43,535 nt of DNA. Origin: Pseudomonadota bacterium (GTDB taxonomy: Bacteria; Pseudomonadota; Alphaproteobacteria; Caulobacterales; Caulobacteraceae). Both the position numbers and the translations under genes were made by a program. The stretch covers positions 1 to 43,535 of the forward strand of contig JAKAZA010000014.1 in NCBI GenBank assembly GCA_021816155.1. The letters are read 5' to 3'. The notes beneath the pieces are model-generated. The model was not told where the DNA came from. It ran no database searches and was given only the letters and a program-made list of their open reading frames with translations. Below, one piece after another: positions 19,717 to 28,584 of this stretch. Each line of letters starts with the position of its first letter. Position 1 is the first letter of the stretch.

Positions 19717-20463
19717 GTGGCTGGCTCTCCCTGGAAAGCGCACGGCGCGCTGGAGCGGCACTCGCTGCTCCTCCTGATTGGTATAGTAATCGTGGTCGCC
19801 ATCGGCGGTCTCGTCGAAATCGTGCCGCTGTTCTACCTGCACAACACGATCGAGCCGGTGCAGGGCATGCGCCCGTACACCCCGCTCGAACTCGAAGGAC
19901 GCGATATCTACATCCGCGAGGGCTGCTACGTCTGCCACTCCCAGATGATCAGGTCCCTGCGCGACGAAGTGGAGCGCTACGGCCACTACAGTCTCGCCGC
20001 CGAGAGCATGTACGACCACCCGTTCCAGTGGGGTGCGCACCGGCAGGGACCTGACCTCGCGCGCGTCGGCGGCAAGTACTCCGATGGCTGGCACCGGGAT
20101 CACCTAACGAACCCGCGCTCGGTCGTGCCCGAGAGTGTCATGCCTCCCTACCGGTTCCTGGCCGAGACCACCCTCGACTACCGTGACGTCGCGGACAAGA
20201 TGAGGACGATGCGGGCGCTCGGCGTGCCGTATACGGACGATGATATCAAGAACGCTGTCCAGGACCTGCGCGATCAGGACGATCCGACGGCGAGCCCAAC
20301 CGGGTTGCACGCACGGTACGGGAAGAACGTCAACATCCGCGACTTTGCCGGTGATCCGGGCCGCATCACCGAAATGGACGCGCTGATCGCCTACCTGCAG
20401 ATGCTCGGCACGCTCGTGGACTTCTCGACGTACCAGGCCGATGCGCCCAATAACCTCCGGTGA
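19717..20463 (+). CDS. ccoO: cbb3-type oxidase monohaem cytochrome c subunit II
   Basis: Membrane-anchored monohaem cytochrome c (248 residues) that passes electrons to CcoN. One N-terminal helix (about 17-40) is followed by a periplasmic domain with the haem motif C70-Y-V-C73-H74. The methionine ligand is probably in the later PESVMPPY segment. The start is GTG 19717, five bases after the ccoN stop. Standard position between ccoN and ccoQ. Confidence 0.96.
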   Translation: MAGSPWKAHGALERHSLLLLIGIVIVVAIGGLVEIVPLFYLHNTIEPVQGMRPYTPLELEGRDIYIREGCYVCHSQMIRSLRDEVERYGHYSLAAESMYDHPFQWGAHRQGPDLARVGGKYSDGWHRDHLTNPRSVVPESVMPPYRFLAETTLDYRDVADKMRTMRALGVPYTDDDIKNAVQDLRDQDDPTASPTGLHARYGKNVNIRDFAGDPGRITEMDALIAYLQMLGTLVDFSTYQADAPNNLR

Positions 20464-20468
20464 AATCA

Positions 20469-20621
20469 ATGAGCTATGAGGCGATTTCGCGGTTCGTGCA
20501 GCAGGGTGGCACCGTCTACTTCACCCTTCTGTTCGTCGCCGTCTGTGTCTACGCGTTTTGGCCGAAGAACAAGGCGACATTCGACAAGGCCGCCCGCGCC
20601 GCGCTGGATGCGGAGGAATAG
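20469..20621 (+). CDS. ccoQ: cbb3-type oxidase small subunit CcoQ
   Basis: A 50-residue single-helix protein starting MSYEAISRFVQQGGTVYF and containing the typical VYAFWPKNKATFDKAA junction after the helix. CcoQ helps assemble or stabilise the cbb3 complex. ATG at 20469 lies 5 bases after the ccoO stop and the gene ends 2 bases before ccoP. The W-P-x-N-K segment and the position in the operon make the call secure despite the short length. Confidence 0.92.
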   Translation: MSYEAISRFVQQGGTVYFTLLFVAVCVYAFWPKNKATFDKAARAALDAEE

Positions 20622-20623
20622 TC

Positions 20624-21502
20624 GTGGCCGAACGCGATGAAGACGAGACCTCCGGCGTCGAGACGACAGGCCACGAGTGGGACGGAATCCGGGAATTCGA
20701 CACGCCGCTTCCCCGGTGGTGGCTGATTATCTTCTACGCTTCGATCGCGTTCGCGGTCATCTACTGGGTGCTGATGCCGGCCTGGCCGCTAATCACGACA
20801 AATACGCCTGGGCTTCTCCACTACTCCGAGCGCGCCAGCGTGATGCGGGAAGTGGCGGCCATGCGGGCCAAGCGCCAGGCTGAAGGGGCGCAACTGCAGA
20901 GGGCCACGCTGGAGCAGATCGAGAAGGATCCGCAGATGCAGGCCTACGCCTTCGCGGTCGGCCAGTCGATCTTCGGGGACAACTGTGCGGTTTGCCACGG
21001 CCAAGGCGGACTTGGCGGCAAGGGCTACCCGAACCTGCGCGAGGGGGTGTGGCTGTGGGGCGGCTCGCTGGAGCAGATCCAACAGACCATCACCTATGGG
21101 ATACGCTCGGGCGACCCCAACGCGCACAACTCTCAGATGCCGGCGTTCGGCCGCGACGGAATCCTCCAGCCTTCGCAGATCGACGATCTTACGGAGTACG
21201 TGGTCTCGCTGTCGCATCGCCCTGCGGACGCCGCGGCTGTGGCGCGCGCCGCGCCGCTGTTCCAGTCCAACTGCGCCGTCTGCCACGGCGCAGGCGGGAC
21301 GGGGAACCAACTCGTGGGGGCCCCCAATCTCGCCGACGGCGGTCGCCAGTGGCTCTACGGCTCCGACCGGGCCTCGATCCACGACCAGATCTGGAACGGC
21401 CACGGCGGCGTGATGCCGGCCTGGGGGCGCAGGTTCGACGCGAACACGATCAAGGCGCTCGCCGTGTACATCCACGCCAACGCCGGCGGGCAGGCGAGCT
21501 AG
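20624..21502 (+). CDS. ccoP: cbb3-type oxidase dihaem cytochrome c subunit III
   Basis: Dihaem cytochrome c (292 residues) that receives electrons from soluble cytochromes. GTG 20624 is the likely start (N-terminus AERDEDETSG), two bases after the ccoQ stop; the open frame upstream overlaps ccoQ. A conserved EFDTPLPRWW segment precedes one membrane helix (about 32-50). Two haem motifs follow: C121-x2-C124-H125 and C217-x2-C220-H221, each in a CAVCHG context, with methionines in SQMPAFG and GVMPAWG as likely axial ligands. Confidence 0.97.
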   Translation: MAERDEDETSGVETTGHEWDGIREFDTPLPRWWLIIFYASIAFAVIYWVLMPAWPLITTNTPGLLHYSERASVMREVAAMRAKRQAEGAQLQRATLEQIEKDPQMQAYAFAVGQSIFGDNCAVCHGQGGLGGKGYPNLREGVWLWGGSLEQIQQTITYGIRSGDPNAHNSQMPAFGRDGILQPSQIDDLTEYVVSLSHRPADAAAVARAAPLFQSNCAVCHGAGGTGNQLVGAPNLADGGRQWLYGSDRASIHDQIWNGHGGVMPAWGRRFDANTIKALAVYIHANAGGQAS

Positions 21503-21527
21503 CAGGGCTGAAGGGTTCGAGCCGTCC

Positions 21528-23045
21528 ATGACCGTCGTCATCGAACGCAACCGGAAGGCAGGTGCGGACGCCACGCCGGCGACGGGCGGCGCCCCCATCT
21601 CCGTCGCGGAGGCGACGCGCGCGAAGGGCAGGGAAGGGTCCGGCCTCTACCGCAAGCGCACGCCGATCTATCCGAAGCTGGTCCACGGCCGCTGGAGAAC
21701 GATCAAATGGGCGCTGCTCATCGTGACCCTGGGAATCTATTACTCGACTCCCTGGATCCGTTGGGCGCGCCCAGCAGGCGCGCCGCAACAGGCGGTGCTC
21801 GTCGACTTCACGGGGCGGCGCTTCTACTTCTTCTCGATCGAGCTTTGGCCGCAGGAGGTCTACTTCATCACCGGCCTTCTGGTGATGGCCGCCTTGGCGC
21901 TTTTCCTCGTGACCTCTCTGTTCGGCCGGTTGTGGTGCGGTTACGCCTGCCCGCAGACCGTTTGGACCGATCTCTACATTGCTGTCGAGCGGCTCTTCGA
22001 GGGCGATCGTAACGCTCGGATGAAGCTCGACGCCTCGAAGTGGTCGTTCGACAAGCTGTGGCGCAAGGTGGGCAAGCACGCGGTGTGGCTGGTCATCGCG
22101 TTCTCCACCGGCGGCGCATGGATCTTCTATTTTCACGACGCCCCGACGCTCCTCAAGACGTTCTGGGTCGGACAGGCGCCGATGACCGCCTACGTCTCGG
22201 CCGGCGTGTTGACGCTGACCACCTATGGGTTGGCCGGCACGATGCGCGAACAGGTCTGCACCTACATGTGTCCTTGGCCGCGCATCCAAGGCGCCATGAT
22301 CGACGGTCATTCCCTCCAGGTCACCTACCGCAGCGACCGGGGCGAGCCGCGTGGGCCGCACAAGAAGGGACAGTCGTGGGAGGGCCGAGGCGACTGCGTC
22401 GACTGCAACCAGTGCGTAGTGGTCTGCCCGATGGGCATAGACATCCGCAACGGGGGCCAGATCGAGTGCATCAACTGCGGCCTGTGCATCGACGCGTGCA
22501 ACGAGATCATGGTCCGGCTCGAGCGGCCGACCGGGCTCATCGCCTATGACACAGACGAGGCTGTCGCGGCGCGCAGGGCGCGCCAGAGGCCGGTCTATCC
22601 CCTCGTACGCAGCCGCACGATCTACTACGGCGTGGCCCTGACGGCGGTTTCGCTGCTCATGGCCTTCGGCCTTGCGACACGCTCTCCGGTTGACTTCGCT
22701 GTACTGCGCGACCGCAACCCGACCTTCGTGCGGCTGGACGACGGTTCGGTCCGTGACGGATACACGCTCAAGATCGAAAACCGCAGCTGGGAGCGGCGCG
22801 CGTTCCAGGTGTCTCTGGGGGGGCTGCGCGGCGCCACGATGCAAACGCCGGGCGCCGCGCCCTCCGCCGCGCCCCTCAGCGTCACGGTGGAGCCGAACCA
22901 GGTCCTGGCGCTGCGGGTGCTGGTGACCGCGCCGCCCGCCTCGCTCACCGCCCAAAGCGAGCCGTTGATCTTCACACTCTCCGGTGGCGGGCGCGCCTGG
23001 CGCAACGCTTCTGTGTTCCTCTCCTCCGACGTGGCCGCCCAATGA
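21528..23045 (+). CDS. ccoG: CcoG/RdxA polyferredoxin-like copper reductase for cbb3 assembly
   Basis: A 505-residue membrane protein with five or so helices and two ferredoxin-type 4Fe-4S motifs (CVDCNQCVVVCP and CINCGLCIDAC, residues about 289-327). Other family cysteines occur in CGYACPQTVW and CTYMCPWPR. CcoG is reported to reduce Cu(II) to Cu(I) for delivery to the oxidase. The C-terminal part is an Ig-like periplasmic domain. It starts 25 bases after ccoP and overlaps ccoH by 4 bases (ATGA). Confidence 0.95.
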   Translation: MTVVIERNRKAGADATPATGGAPISVAEATRAKGREGSGLYRKRTPIYPKLVHGRWRTIKWALLIVTLGIYYSTPWIRWARPAGAPQQAVLVDFTGRRFYFFSIELWPQEVYFITGLLVMAALALFLVTSLFGRLWCGYACPQTVWTDLYIAVERLFEGDRNARMKLDASKWSFDKLWRKVGKHAVWLVIAFSTGGAWIFYFHDAPTLLKTFWVGQAPMTAYVSAGVLTLTTYGLAGTMREQVCTYMCPWPRIQGAMIDGHSLQVTYRSDRGEPRGPHKKGQSWEGRGDCVDCNQCVVVCPMGIDIRNGGQIECINCGLCIDACNEIMVRLERPTGLIAYDTDEAVAARRARQRPVYPLVRSRTIYYGVALTAVSLLMAFGLATRSPVDFAVLRDRNPTFVRLDDGSVRDGYTLKIENRSWERRAFQVSLGGLRGATMQTPGAAPSAAPLSVTVEPNQVLALRVLVTAPPASLTAQSEPLIFTLSGGGRAWRNASVFLSSDVAAQ

Positions 23046-23533
23046 CCTCATCCGACGAGACTGGCTCTGGCTTCCGCCTGACGGGCTGGCATGTGCTGGG
23101 CGCCACCGTGGCGTTCTTCGGGATCATCACGGTCGTCGACACGATGATGATCGTGGACGCCTACCGCACCTACCCGGGCGAGGTGTCGAGTCAGCCGTAC
23201 GAGGAAGGTCTGGCCTGGGATTCCGAACTCGCCCAGCAGCGCGCCCAGGCCGCGCTCGGCTGGAGCATGACCGCCGGGCTCACGCACGACGGCCTGATCG
23301 AAGTGACTGCGCGGGACCGTGCTGGCGCGCCGCTGAACTTCGCGAGGATCGAGGCCAGGCTGGAGCGGCCAGCGACGGAACAGGGCAAGCTAAGCGTGAG
23401 ATTCGCGCCAGTCGGTCCGGGGGTCTGGCGCGCCAACGTGGGTCGGCTCTTCGGCGCGTGGGATTTGCGGCTCAGCGCTTTCGGGCCGCGCGGCGAGCGC
23501 TTCGACGCCGAACGGCGGCTGATTTGGCCGTGA
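23042..23533 (+). CDS. ccoH: CcoH/FixH cbb3 assembly protein
   Basis: A 163-residue protein with one N-terminal membrane helix and a periplasmic domain. The segment GWHVLGATVAFFGIITVVDT, then YRTYPGEV, is characteristic of FixH/CcoH, which associates with CcoN and with the copper ATPase CcoI during assembly. It overlaps ccoG (ATGA) and ccoI (GTGA), so translation of the whole block is coupled. Confidence 0.92.
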   Translation: MTSSDETGSGFRLTGWHVLGATVAFFGIITVVDTMMIVDAYRTYPGEVSSQPYEEGLAWDSELAQQRAQAALGWSMTAGLTHDGLIEVTARDRAGAPLNFARIEARLERPATEQGKLSVRFAPVGPGVWRANVGRLFGAWDLRLSAFGPRGERFDAERRLIWP

Positions 23534-25731
23534 CCGCGCTGGAAGCCGATCTGTCAAAGTACGTCGCCGCCAGCGAGAGCGGGCAAGGTCGACTGGAGAT
23601 TCTCGTTCGTGGCGCGAAGTGCGCGGCCTGCCTCGCCAAGGTCGAACGGGCGGCGCAGGCGGCGCCGGGCGTCACGGCCGCGCGCCTCAACCTGACGACC
23701 GGCAAGCTTTCGGTCAGCTTCGGATCGCCGAGGGGCGACCCCGCCGCCGTGATCTCCGCGGTCGAAGCGGCCGGCTACGGCGCCTGTCTGTTCGACCCCG
23801 CCGCCCTGAAGAGCGCGCAGGACGCGGAGGGGCGGCGTCTGACCCTGGCGCTCGGCGTCGCCGGCTTCGGCGTTGGCAACGTAATGATGTTCTCGGTGCC
23901 CGTCTGGGCCGGCCTCTTCGGCCAGGAGTTCACGCCCGAGACGCGCAGCCTGATGTACTGGCTGGCCGCCGTTGTCGCGACGCCATGCGCCCTCTACGGC
24001 GGCATGCCCTTCTTCGCTTCGGCCTGGAAATCGCTCAGCCGCGGCAAGGCCAATATGGACGTGCCCATCACGCTAGGCGTCCTGCTCACGCTCGCCGTGA
24101 GCTTTTCCGAGACCATCCAGGGCGGCCGGCACGCATATTTCGATGCGGCTGTCACGCTCATCTTTCTGTTGCTCATCGGCCGCTGGCTCGATCACGCGCT
24201 TCGTATCCGGGCCCAAGGCGCGGCGCGCGACCTCCTGGCCCTGCAGGCGCCTGTTGCAAGGCTGATCATCGAGGGCGGGGCCGAACTGGGCGTGCCCGTG
24301 CGGGAGGTCGGCGTCGGGGATCGCATCGCCGTGCTGCCCGGCGAGCGGGTCGCAGTTGATGGCGTCGTTGAGGCTGGCGTCTCCGACATCGACAACGCGC
24401 TGATCACGGGAGAGACGCAGGGTGCGCCGGTCGGCCCAGGCGACTCGGTGCACGCCGGGGCGCTCAACCTCTCCGGCCGGATCACGCTGCGCGCCACCGC
24501 GAGGTCGGAGGATTCGACGCTCGCCAACATCGCGCGCCTTGTCGAGGCTGGAACCCAGTCGAGGTCGCGGTACGTCCGCCTCGCCGACCGCGCCGCTTCT
24601 GTCTACGTGCCGGTGGTCCACGCGCTCGCTCTCGCCACGTTCACCGGCGCATGGGCGATGGGCCTGGGGCCGCGCGAGGCGCTGCTGCGCGCCGCGGCCG
24701 TGCTGATCGTCACCTGCCCCTGCGCGCTCGGACTGGCCGTGCCAGCGGTGCAGATCGCCGCGTCCGGACGCCTGTTCCGGCAGGGCGTGCTGGTGAAGTC
24801 CGGCGCGGCTCTGGAGCGGCTCGCCGAGGCCGACGTAGTCGCCCTGGACAAGACCGGTGTCCTGACCGAGGGCCGGCCGCACCTGCTGGCGGCAAAACCC
24901 GATGAACTGGCGGCGGCCGCGCCGCTCGCCCGCGCGTCGCGACATCCTCTGGCCCAGGCCGTCGCCCGCGCCGCCGGGCCAGGTCCGTCAGCCGAAAGCG
25001 TGCGCGAAACGGCTGGCCTTGGCGTCGAGGGGCTGGTGGACGGACGCAGGGCGCGCCTTGGTCGGTCCGAGTTCGTCGGCGCAGAGGCCCAGGCAGGAGC
25101 GGAGAGCGAAATCTGGTTCCGCATCGAGGGCCGGGAGCCCGTTCGCTTCGTCTTCGCGGACGCTCTGCGCGGTGACGCGGCGAAGACGGTCTCGCAGCTC
25201 GAGGCGCGCGGGCTCGAGCTGCTGGTGCTCTCGGGCGACGCCGAGGGGCCAGTGGCGCGAACGGCTCGCTCGAGCGGAATCGGTCAGTGGCGCTCGGGCC
25301 TGACGCCGCTCGAGAAGGTCAATGCGATCGAGGCCCTGGCGAGGGCCGGCCGCAAGGTGCTGATGGTGGGCGACGGGCTCAACGACGCGGCTGCGTTGGC
25401 CAGGGCGCATGTGTCGATGGCGCCGGGCGCTGCAGTCGAGGCCAGCCAGAACGCCGCGGACCTCGTGTTCGAGGGCGGCGGGCTGATGGCGATCGTCGAG
25501 GCGATCGATGTGGCGAGAGCCGCCAAGGTGCGCGCGCTGGAAAATTTCGGCTTTTCGGCCCTCTACAACGTCGTCGCCGCGCCGGTGGCGGTGCTCGGTC
25601 TGGTCAACCCGTTCCTGGCCGCCATCGCGATGTCGTCGTCGTCGCTGACGGTGACTTTGAACGCGTTGCGGATGAACTGGAGGGGCGGGAAGGGGGCATG
25701 GCCCAACCTGGCAGGGTTCACTCGCCGATGA
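23530..25731 (+). CDS. ccoI: CcoI/FixI copper-translocating P-type ATPase
   Basis: P1B-type ATPase (733 residues) that exports Cu(I) for insertion into cbb3 oxidase. The start is the GTG at 23530 in the GTGA overlap with ccoH; the longer open frame back to 22984 overlaps ccoH and ccoG and is spurious. An N-terminal heavy-metal domain has C31-A-A-C34. The transmembrane metal site is C396-P-C398. The phosphorylated aspartate is D440 in DKTGVLTEG, and GDGLNDAAALARAHVSMA is the hinge motif. CcoI-type rather than CopA-type is supported by its place between ccoH and ccoS. Confidence 0.96.
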   Translation: MTALEADLSKYVAASESGQGRLEILVRGAKCAACLAKVERAAQAAPGVTAARLNLTTGKLSVSFGSPRGDPAAVISAVEAAGYGACLFDPAALKSAQDAEGRRLTLALGVAGFGVGNVMMFSVPVWAGLFGQEFTPETRSLMYWLAAVVATPCALYGGMPFFASAWKSLSRGKANMDVPITLGVLLTLAVSFSETIQGGRHAYFDAAVTLIFLLLIGRWLDHALRIRAQGAARDLLALQAPVARLIIEGGAELGVPVREVGVGDRIAVLPGERVAVDGVVEAGVSDIDNALITGETQGAPVGPGDSVHAGALNLSGRITLRATARSEDSTLANIARLVEAGTQSRSRYVRLADRAASVYVPVVHALALATFTGAWAMGLGPREALLRAAAVLIVTCPCALGLAVPAVQIAASGRLFRQGVLVKSGAALERLAEADVVALDKTGVLTEGRPHLLAAKPDELAAAAPLARASRHPLAQAVARAAGPGPSAESVRETAGLGVEGLVDGRRARLGRSEFVGAEAQAGAESEIWFRIEGREPVRFVFADALRGDAAKTVSQLEARGLELLVLSGDAEGPVARTARSSGIGQWRSGLTPLEKVNAIEALARAGRKVLMVGDGLNDAAALARAHVSMAPGAAVEASQNAADLVFEGGGLMAIVEAIDVARAAKVRALENFGFSALYNVVAAPVAVLGLVNPFLAAIAMSSSSLTVTLNALRMNWRGGKGAWPNLAGFTRR

Positions 25732-25907
25732 ACATCATCCTCGTTCTCGCGCCGATCTCGCTGCTCCTGGCGCTGACCGGGTTGGGGGCCTTCTGGTGGA
25801 CCGTGCGGAGCGATCAGTACGACGACCCGGTGGGCGACGCCGTCCGCGTGCTGGACGACCGCTACGACGAGACACCCGGGGGCGCATCATCCGGAGGCGC
25901 GTCATGA
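25728..25907 (+). CDS. ccoS: CcoS cbb3 oxidase maturation protein
   Basis: A 59-residue protein starting MNIILVLAPISLLLALTGLG, one membrane helix, followed by the family's FWWTVRSDQYDDPVGDAVR segment. CcoS is needed to load haem and copper cofactors into cbb3. It overlaps ccoI and hemN by 4 bases each (ATGA). The true start at 25728 lies well inside a longer shadow frame. Confidence 0.93.
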   Translation: MNIILVLAPISLLLALTGLGAFWWTVRSDQYDDPVGDAVRVLDDRYDETPGGASSGGAS

Positions 25908-27286
25908 CCGTTTCCTACGCCGACCAGCTTCAGCTGCGCCGCATGGAGTTGCTGTCCGCATACGGCGGCCGTGCGCCGCGCTATACGAGCTACCCCACCG
26001 CCGCGCAGTTCACGCCAGACATCGGGCCGGCGACCTATGCGGGCTGGCTCTCGGAGCTGCCTGCCGACGCATCGGTTTCCCTTTACGTCCACGTGCCCTT
26101 CTGCGCGCGGCTCTGCTGGTACTGCGGCTGCAACACTCGCGCGGTGACCCGGCCGGGGGTGCTGGCCGATTACATCAGCCTGCTGCGCGAGGAGATCGCG
26201 CTGGTGGAAAAGCACCTGCCTGGGCCGATGAAGGCGCACGCGATCCACCTGGGCGGCGGCACGCCGAACATGACGTCCGTCGACGACCTCACGGTGCTGT
26301 TCGCGACGCTGCGCCAAGTTTTCCGGGTGGCGCCGGGCATCGAGATCGCCGCCGAGATCGACCCCGCCCAGCTTAGGCCCGAGTGGGTGCGCGCGGCGGC
26401 TTTTCACGGCCTTTCCCGCGCCAGCCTCGGGGTGCAGGACCTCTCGCCCGAAGTGCAGGCGGCGGTGAACCGGATCGAGCCTTTCGAGGTGGTGGCGCGG
26501 GCCGCGCGGCTGTTGCGCCGCGCGGGTGTCGCGTCCCTCAATCTCGACCTGATGTACGGCCTGCCGCGCCAGCGGAGCGCACACGTGCTGGCGACGCTGG
26601 ACGCGGTGCTTACGCTGAAGCCCGATCGGCTGGCCCTGTTCGGCTACGCCCATGTCCCCTGGATGAAGCCGCATCAGAGACTCATCGACGAAACGACACT
26701 GGCCGGCGACGCCGAGCGGCTCGAGCAAAGCGAGGCCGCGGCCGAACGGCTCGCCGCCGAGGGCTACGTGCGCATCGGCCTGGACCATTACGCCCTGCCG
26801 CATGACGAGCTCGCGATTGCGCTCCAGGAAGGATGGCTTCGGCGCAACTTTCAGGGCTACACCACCGACGAGGAAGGACCCCTGATCGGCTTCGGGGTCT
26901 CGGCCATAGGCGAGACGTCGCGCGGCTACGTCCAGAACAGCGCCGACGAGGTGACGTGGCGCAAGGCGGTGGCGGCCGGCAGGCTGCCCACCGCGCGCGG
27001 CGTCGCCGTGACCGAAGACGACCGTCTGCGGGCCGAGCTCATCCAGCGACTGATGTGCGATTTCGCCGTCGACGTCCCCGCAGTCGAGGCGCGGCAGGCC
27101 CGGCGTCTGGCCGCAGACCCGATGCGTGAGGCTGCGCTGGCGGGGCTGGCGCGCGACGGGGTGATCGAAGACACCGCTGGCGTGATCCGCATTACGGAGC
27201 TCGGCCGCCCGTTCGTCCGACAGGTTTGCGCCGCATTCGACGCCTATCTCGCGCCTGAGGCGTTGAGACACTCGCGGGTCGTCTGA
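25904..27286 (+). CDS. hemN: oxygen-independent coproporphyrinogen III oxidase
   Basis: Radical-SAM enzyme (460 residues) that decarboxylates coproporphyrinogen III to protoporphyrinogen IX without O2, supplying haem at low oxygen. The cluster motif C67-x3-C71-x2-C74-G-C lies in HVPFCARLCWYCGCN. Typical HemN segments include the N-terminal APRYTSYPTAAQF and GGGTPN. The ATG at 25904 overlaps the ccoS stop, so it is the last gene of the cco operon and presumably shares its FixK control. Nine bases separate its stop from that of the convergent hpnL. Confidence 0.96.
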   Translation: MTVSYADQLQLRRMELLSAYGGRAPRYTSYPTAAQFTPDIGPATYAGWLSELPADASVSLYVHVPFCARLCWYCGCNTRAVTRPGVLADYISLLREEIALVEKHLPGPMKAHAIHLGGGTPNMTSVDDLTVLFATLRQVFRVAPGIEIAAEIDPAQLRPEWVRAAAFHGLSRASLGVQDLSPEVQAAVNRIEPFEVVARAARLLRRAGVASLNLDLMYGLPRQRSAHVLATLDAVLTLKPDRLALFGYAHVPWMKPHQRLIDETTLAGDAERLEQSEAAAERLAAEGYVRIGLDHYALPHDELAIALQEGWLRRNFQGYTTDEEGPLIGFGVSAIGETSRGYVQNSADEVTWRKAVAAGRLPTARGVAVTEDDRLRAELIQRLMCDFAVDVPAVEARQARRLAADPMREAALAGLARDGVIEDTAGVIRITELGRPFVRQVCAAFDAYLAPEALRHSRVV

Positions 27287-27295
27287 CCGCGACCG

Positions 27296-28384
27296 CTATT
27301 CCGCGTCAGGCGCGAGCGCGGTCCCCTTACGGGGGGTCGCCATCGCGTGCCGCCCTTCAAGCACCTGCCATGCGCCCAGGGCCGGCAGGCCGATGGAGAT
27401 GTCGCGTAGCCGCTTGATCAGTGACAGCGCCAGCGCGAATTCCGGCGACAGGCCGAATAGGTGGCCCACCAGCACGTAGCCGCCCTCGATCACGCCAAGG
27501 CCCATTGGCGTGGCGAAGGTGATCGTCCGCACCACGTAGACCAGGCTTTCGACCCCAACGATGGTGCGCAGGCTCATATGGATGCCCGCCATCCAGAGGC
27601 CGGCCCAGACGCCCACAGCGCCCAAGAGCCAGGCGGCCAGGTGAAGCACGGAGCTGATCGTAAGCCTGGCGGGCTTCCGATAGAGCGCGTGCAACTGGGC
27701 GATGACGGCGCTGGTATGCGCCAAAGCAGACGGCGCCCACCTGGCCACGGCGCGCTCGATCGGGCCCGAGGCCCAGCGTTGCGCGAAGACGAAGAGGATC
27801 GCAGCCACGACGCCCGCCGCAAGGCCCAGCACCGATGAGGTCAGCAATTCCTGGTTCTCGAGCTTCGCAGCGGGCTGCTGAGCAAGGAGCGCGATGCCGA
27901 CCGCGGTGAAGCCCAGCTGGCCGATAAACTCGGCCGTAACGTCCGCAGCGGTTGTCGAAATAGCGGCGGCCGGCTCAACCCCCCCGAGGATCGCCGCACG
28001 GGCCCCGAAAACGAATCCGCCCAGAGAGGAGAACGGCAGCAACTCGCCGGAGGCGTCGCGCACCAGGCGGGCGTAGTAGAGCACGAACCAGTCTTTTAGC
28101 TTCGCGCCAGGGTCCAGCGCCCACCAGCCGCTGGCGAGGAGCGCCACAGGGGGCAGGTAGGTGGCGATCATGCCGAGCAGTCCGCGCCAGCCGATCTCAG
28201 CGAAGGCGTGGGCCACTTTGCCGAAGCCCACCCAGGCGATGATGCCGGTGGCGACCGCGAGACCGATGATCGCGATGACCACGACGACGCGCCGAACACG
28301 GCCGCCGCCGGGTTGTTCAGCCGCGCTCAAACGCCCGTTCCCCGCTGTTTCCACTCGGCGCGGGCCCCCGCGCGTCGGCGACAC
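27296..28384 (-). CDS. hpnL: hopanoid-associated membrane protein HpnL (flippase-like)
   Basis: A polytopic membrane protein (up to 362 residues, about 7-8 helices) of the lysylphosphatidylglycerol-synthase-type transmembrane family. SLGGFVFGARAAILGGV, TPMGLGVIEGGYV and LIKRLRDISIGLPALGAWQ resemble HpnL, a protein found with hopanoid genes and suspected to move or organise hopanoid precursors across the membrane; this role is not proven. The start is uncertain: GTG 28384 is the longest, while TTG 28330 has a better-placed GGGG ribosome site and still precedes the first helix. Divergent from hpnH. Confidence 0.82.
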   Translation of the reverse strand: MSPTRGGPRRVETAGNGRLSAAEQPGGGRVRRVVVVIAIIGLAVATGIIAWVGFGKVAHAFAEIGWRGLLGMIATYLPPVALLASGWWALDPGAKLKDWFVLYYARLVRDASGELLPFSSLGGFVFGARAAILGGVEPAAAISTTAADVTAEFIGQLGFTAVGIALLAQQPAAKLENQELLTSSVLGLAAGVVAAILFVFAQRWASGPIERAVARWAPSALAHTSAVIAQLHALYRKPARLTISSVLHLAAWLLGAVGVWAGLWMAGIHMSLRTIVGVESLVYVVRTITFATPMGLGVIEGGYVLVGHLFGLSPEFALALSLIKRLRDISIGLPALGAWQVLEGRHAMATPRKGTALAPDAE

Positions 28385-28522
28385 TTAGCCGTAATTCGGC
28401 GCGGGGGCCAAGGCCGCGCCTTGCAGGTCTGTCTGATTGCCCTGTGACCACCGGAGCACGCTGCGACGACCCGCCGCCCCACGCGGCTTGATCGCGGCGC
28501 TTCGCCCGCTTAAGTCCGAGCG

Positions 28523-28564
28523 CTGGGGTCGGGGATTCCTGTGTCAAGGAAATCCAGGACCCAG
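28523..28564 (+). promoter_or_regulatory. strong imperfect hairpin in the hpnH leader
   Basis: CTGGGGTC...GGATTCCT (28523-28540) pairs with AGGAAATCC...GACCCAG (28547-28564): about 15 base pairs with two single-base bulges and one GG/AG internal mismatch, closing a GTGTCA loop. It ends 6 bases before the GGGAG ribosome site (28571) of hpnH, which has a TTG start. It may act as an mRNA leader structure, an attenuator or a protein operator. The structure is read directly; the function is inference. Confidence 0.45.
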
Positions 28565-28584
28565 CCACAAGGGAGCCTCCGGTC

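Noticed and set aside
21450-23051. 533-codon minus frame inside ccoG
   Set aside because: Antisense shadow; ccoG has all its cysteine motifs.
22984-23529. N-terminal extension of ccoI upstream of 23530
   Set aside because: It overlaps ccoH and ccoG entirely; the GTGA overlap start at 23530 fits the family and operon style.
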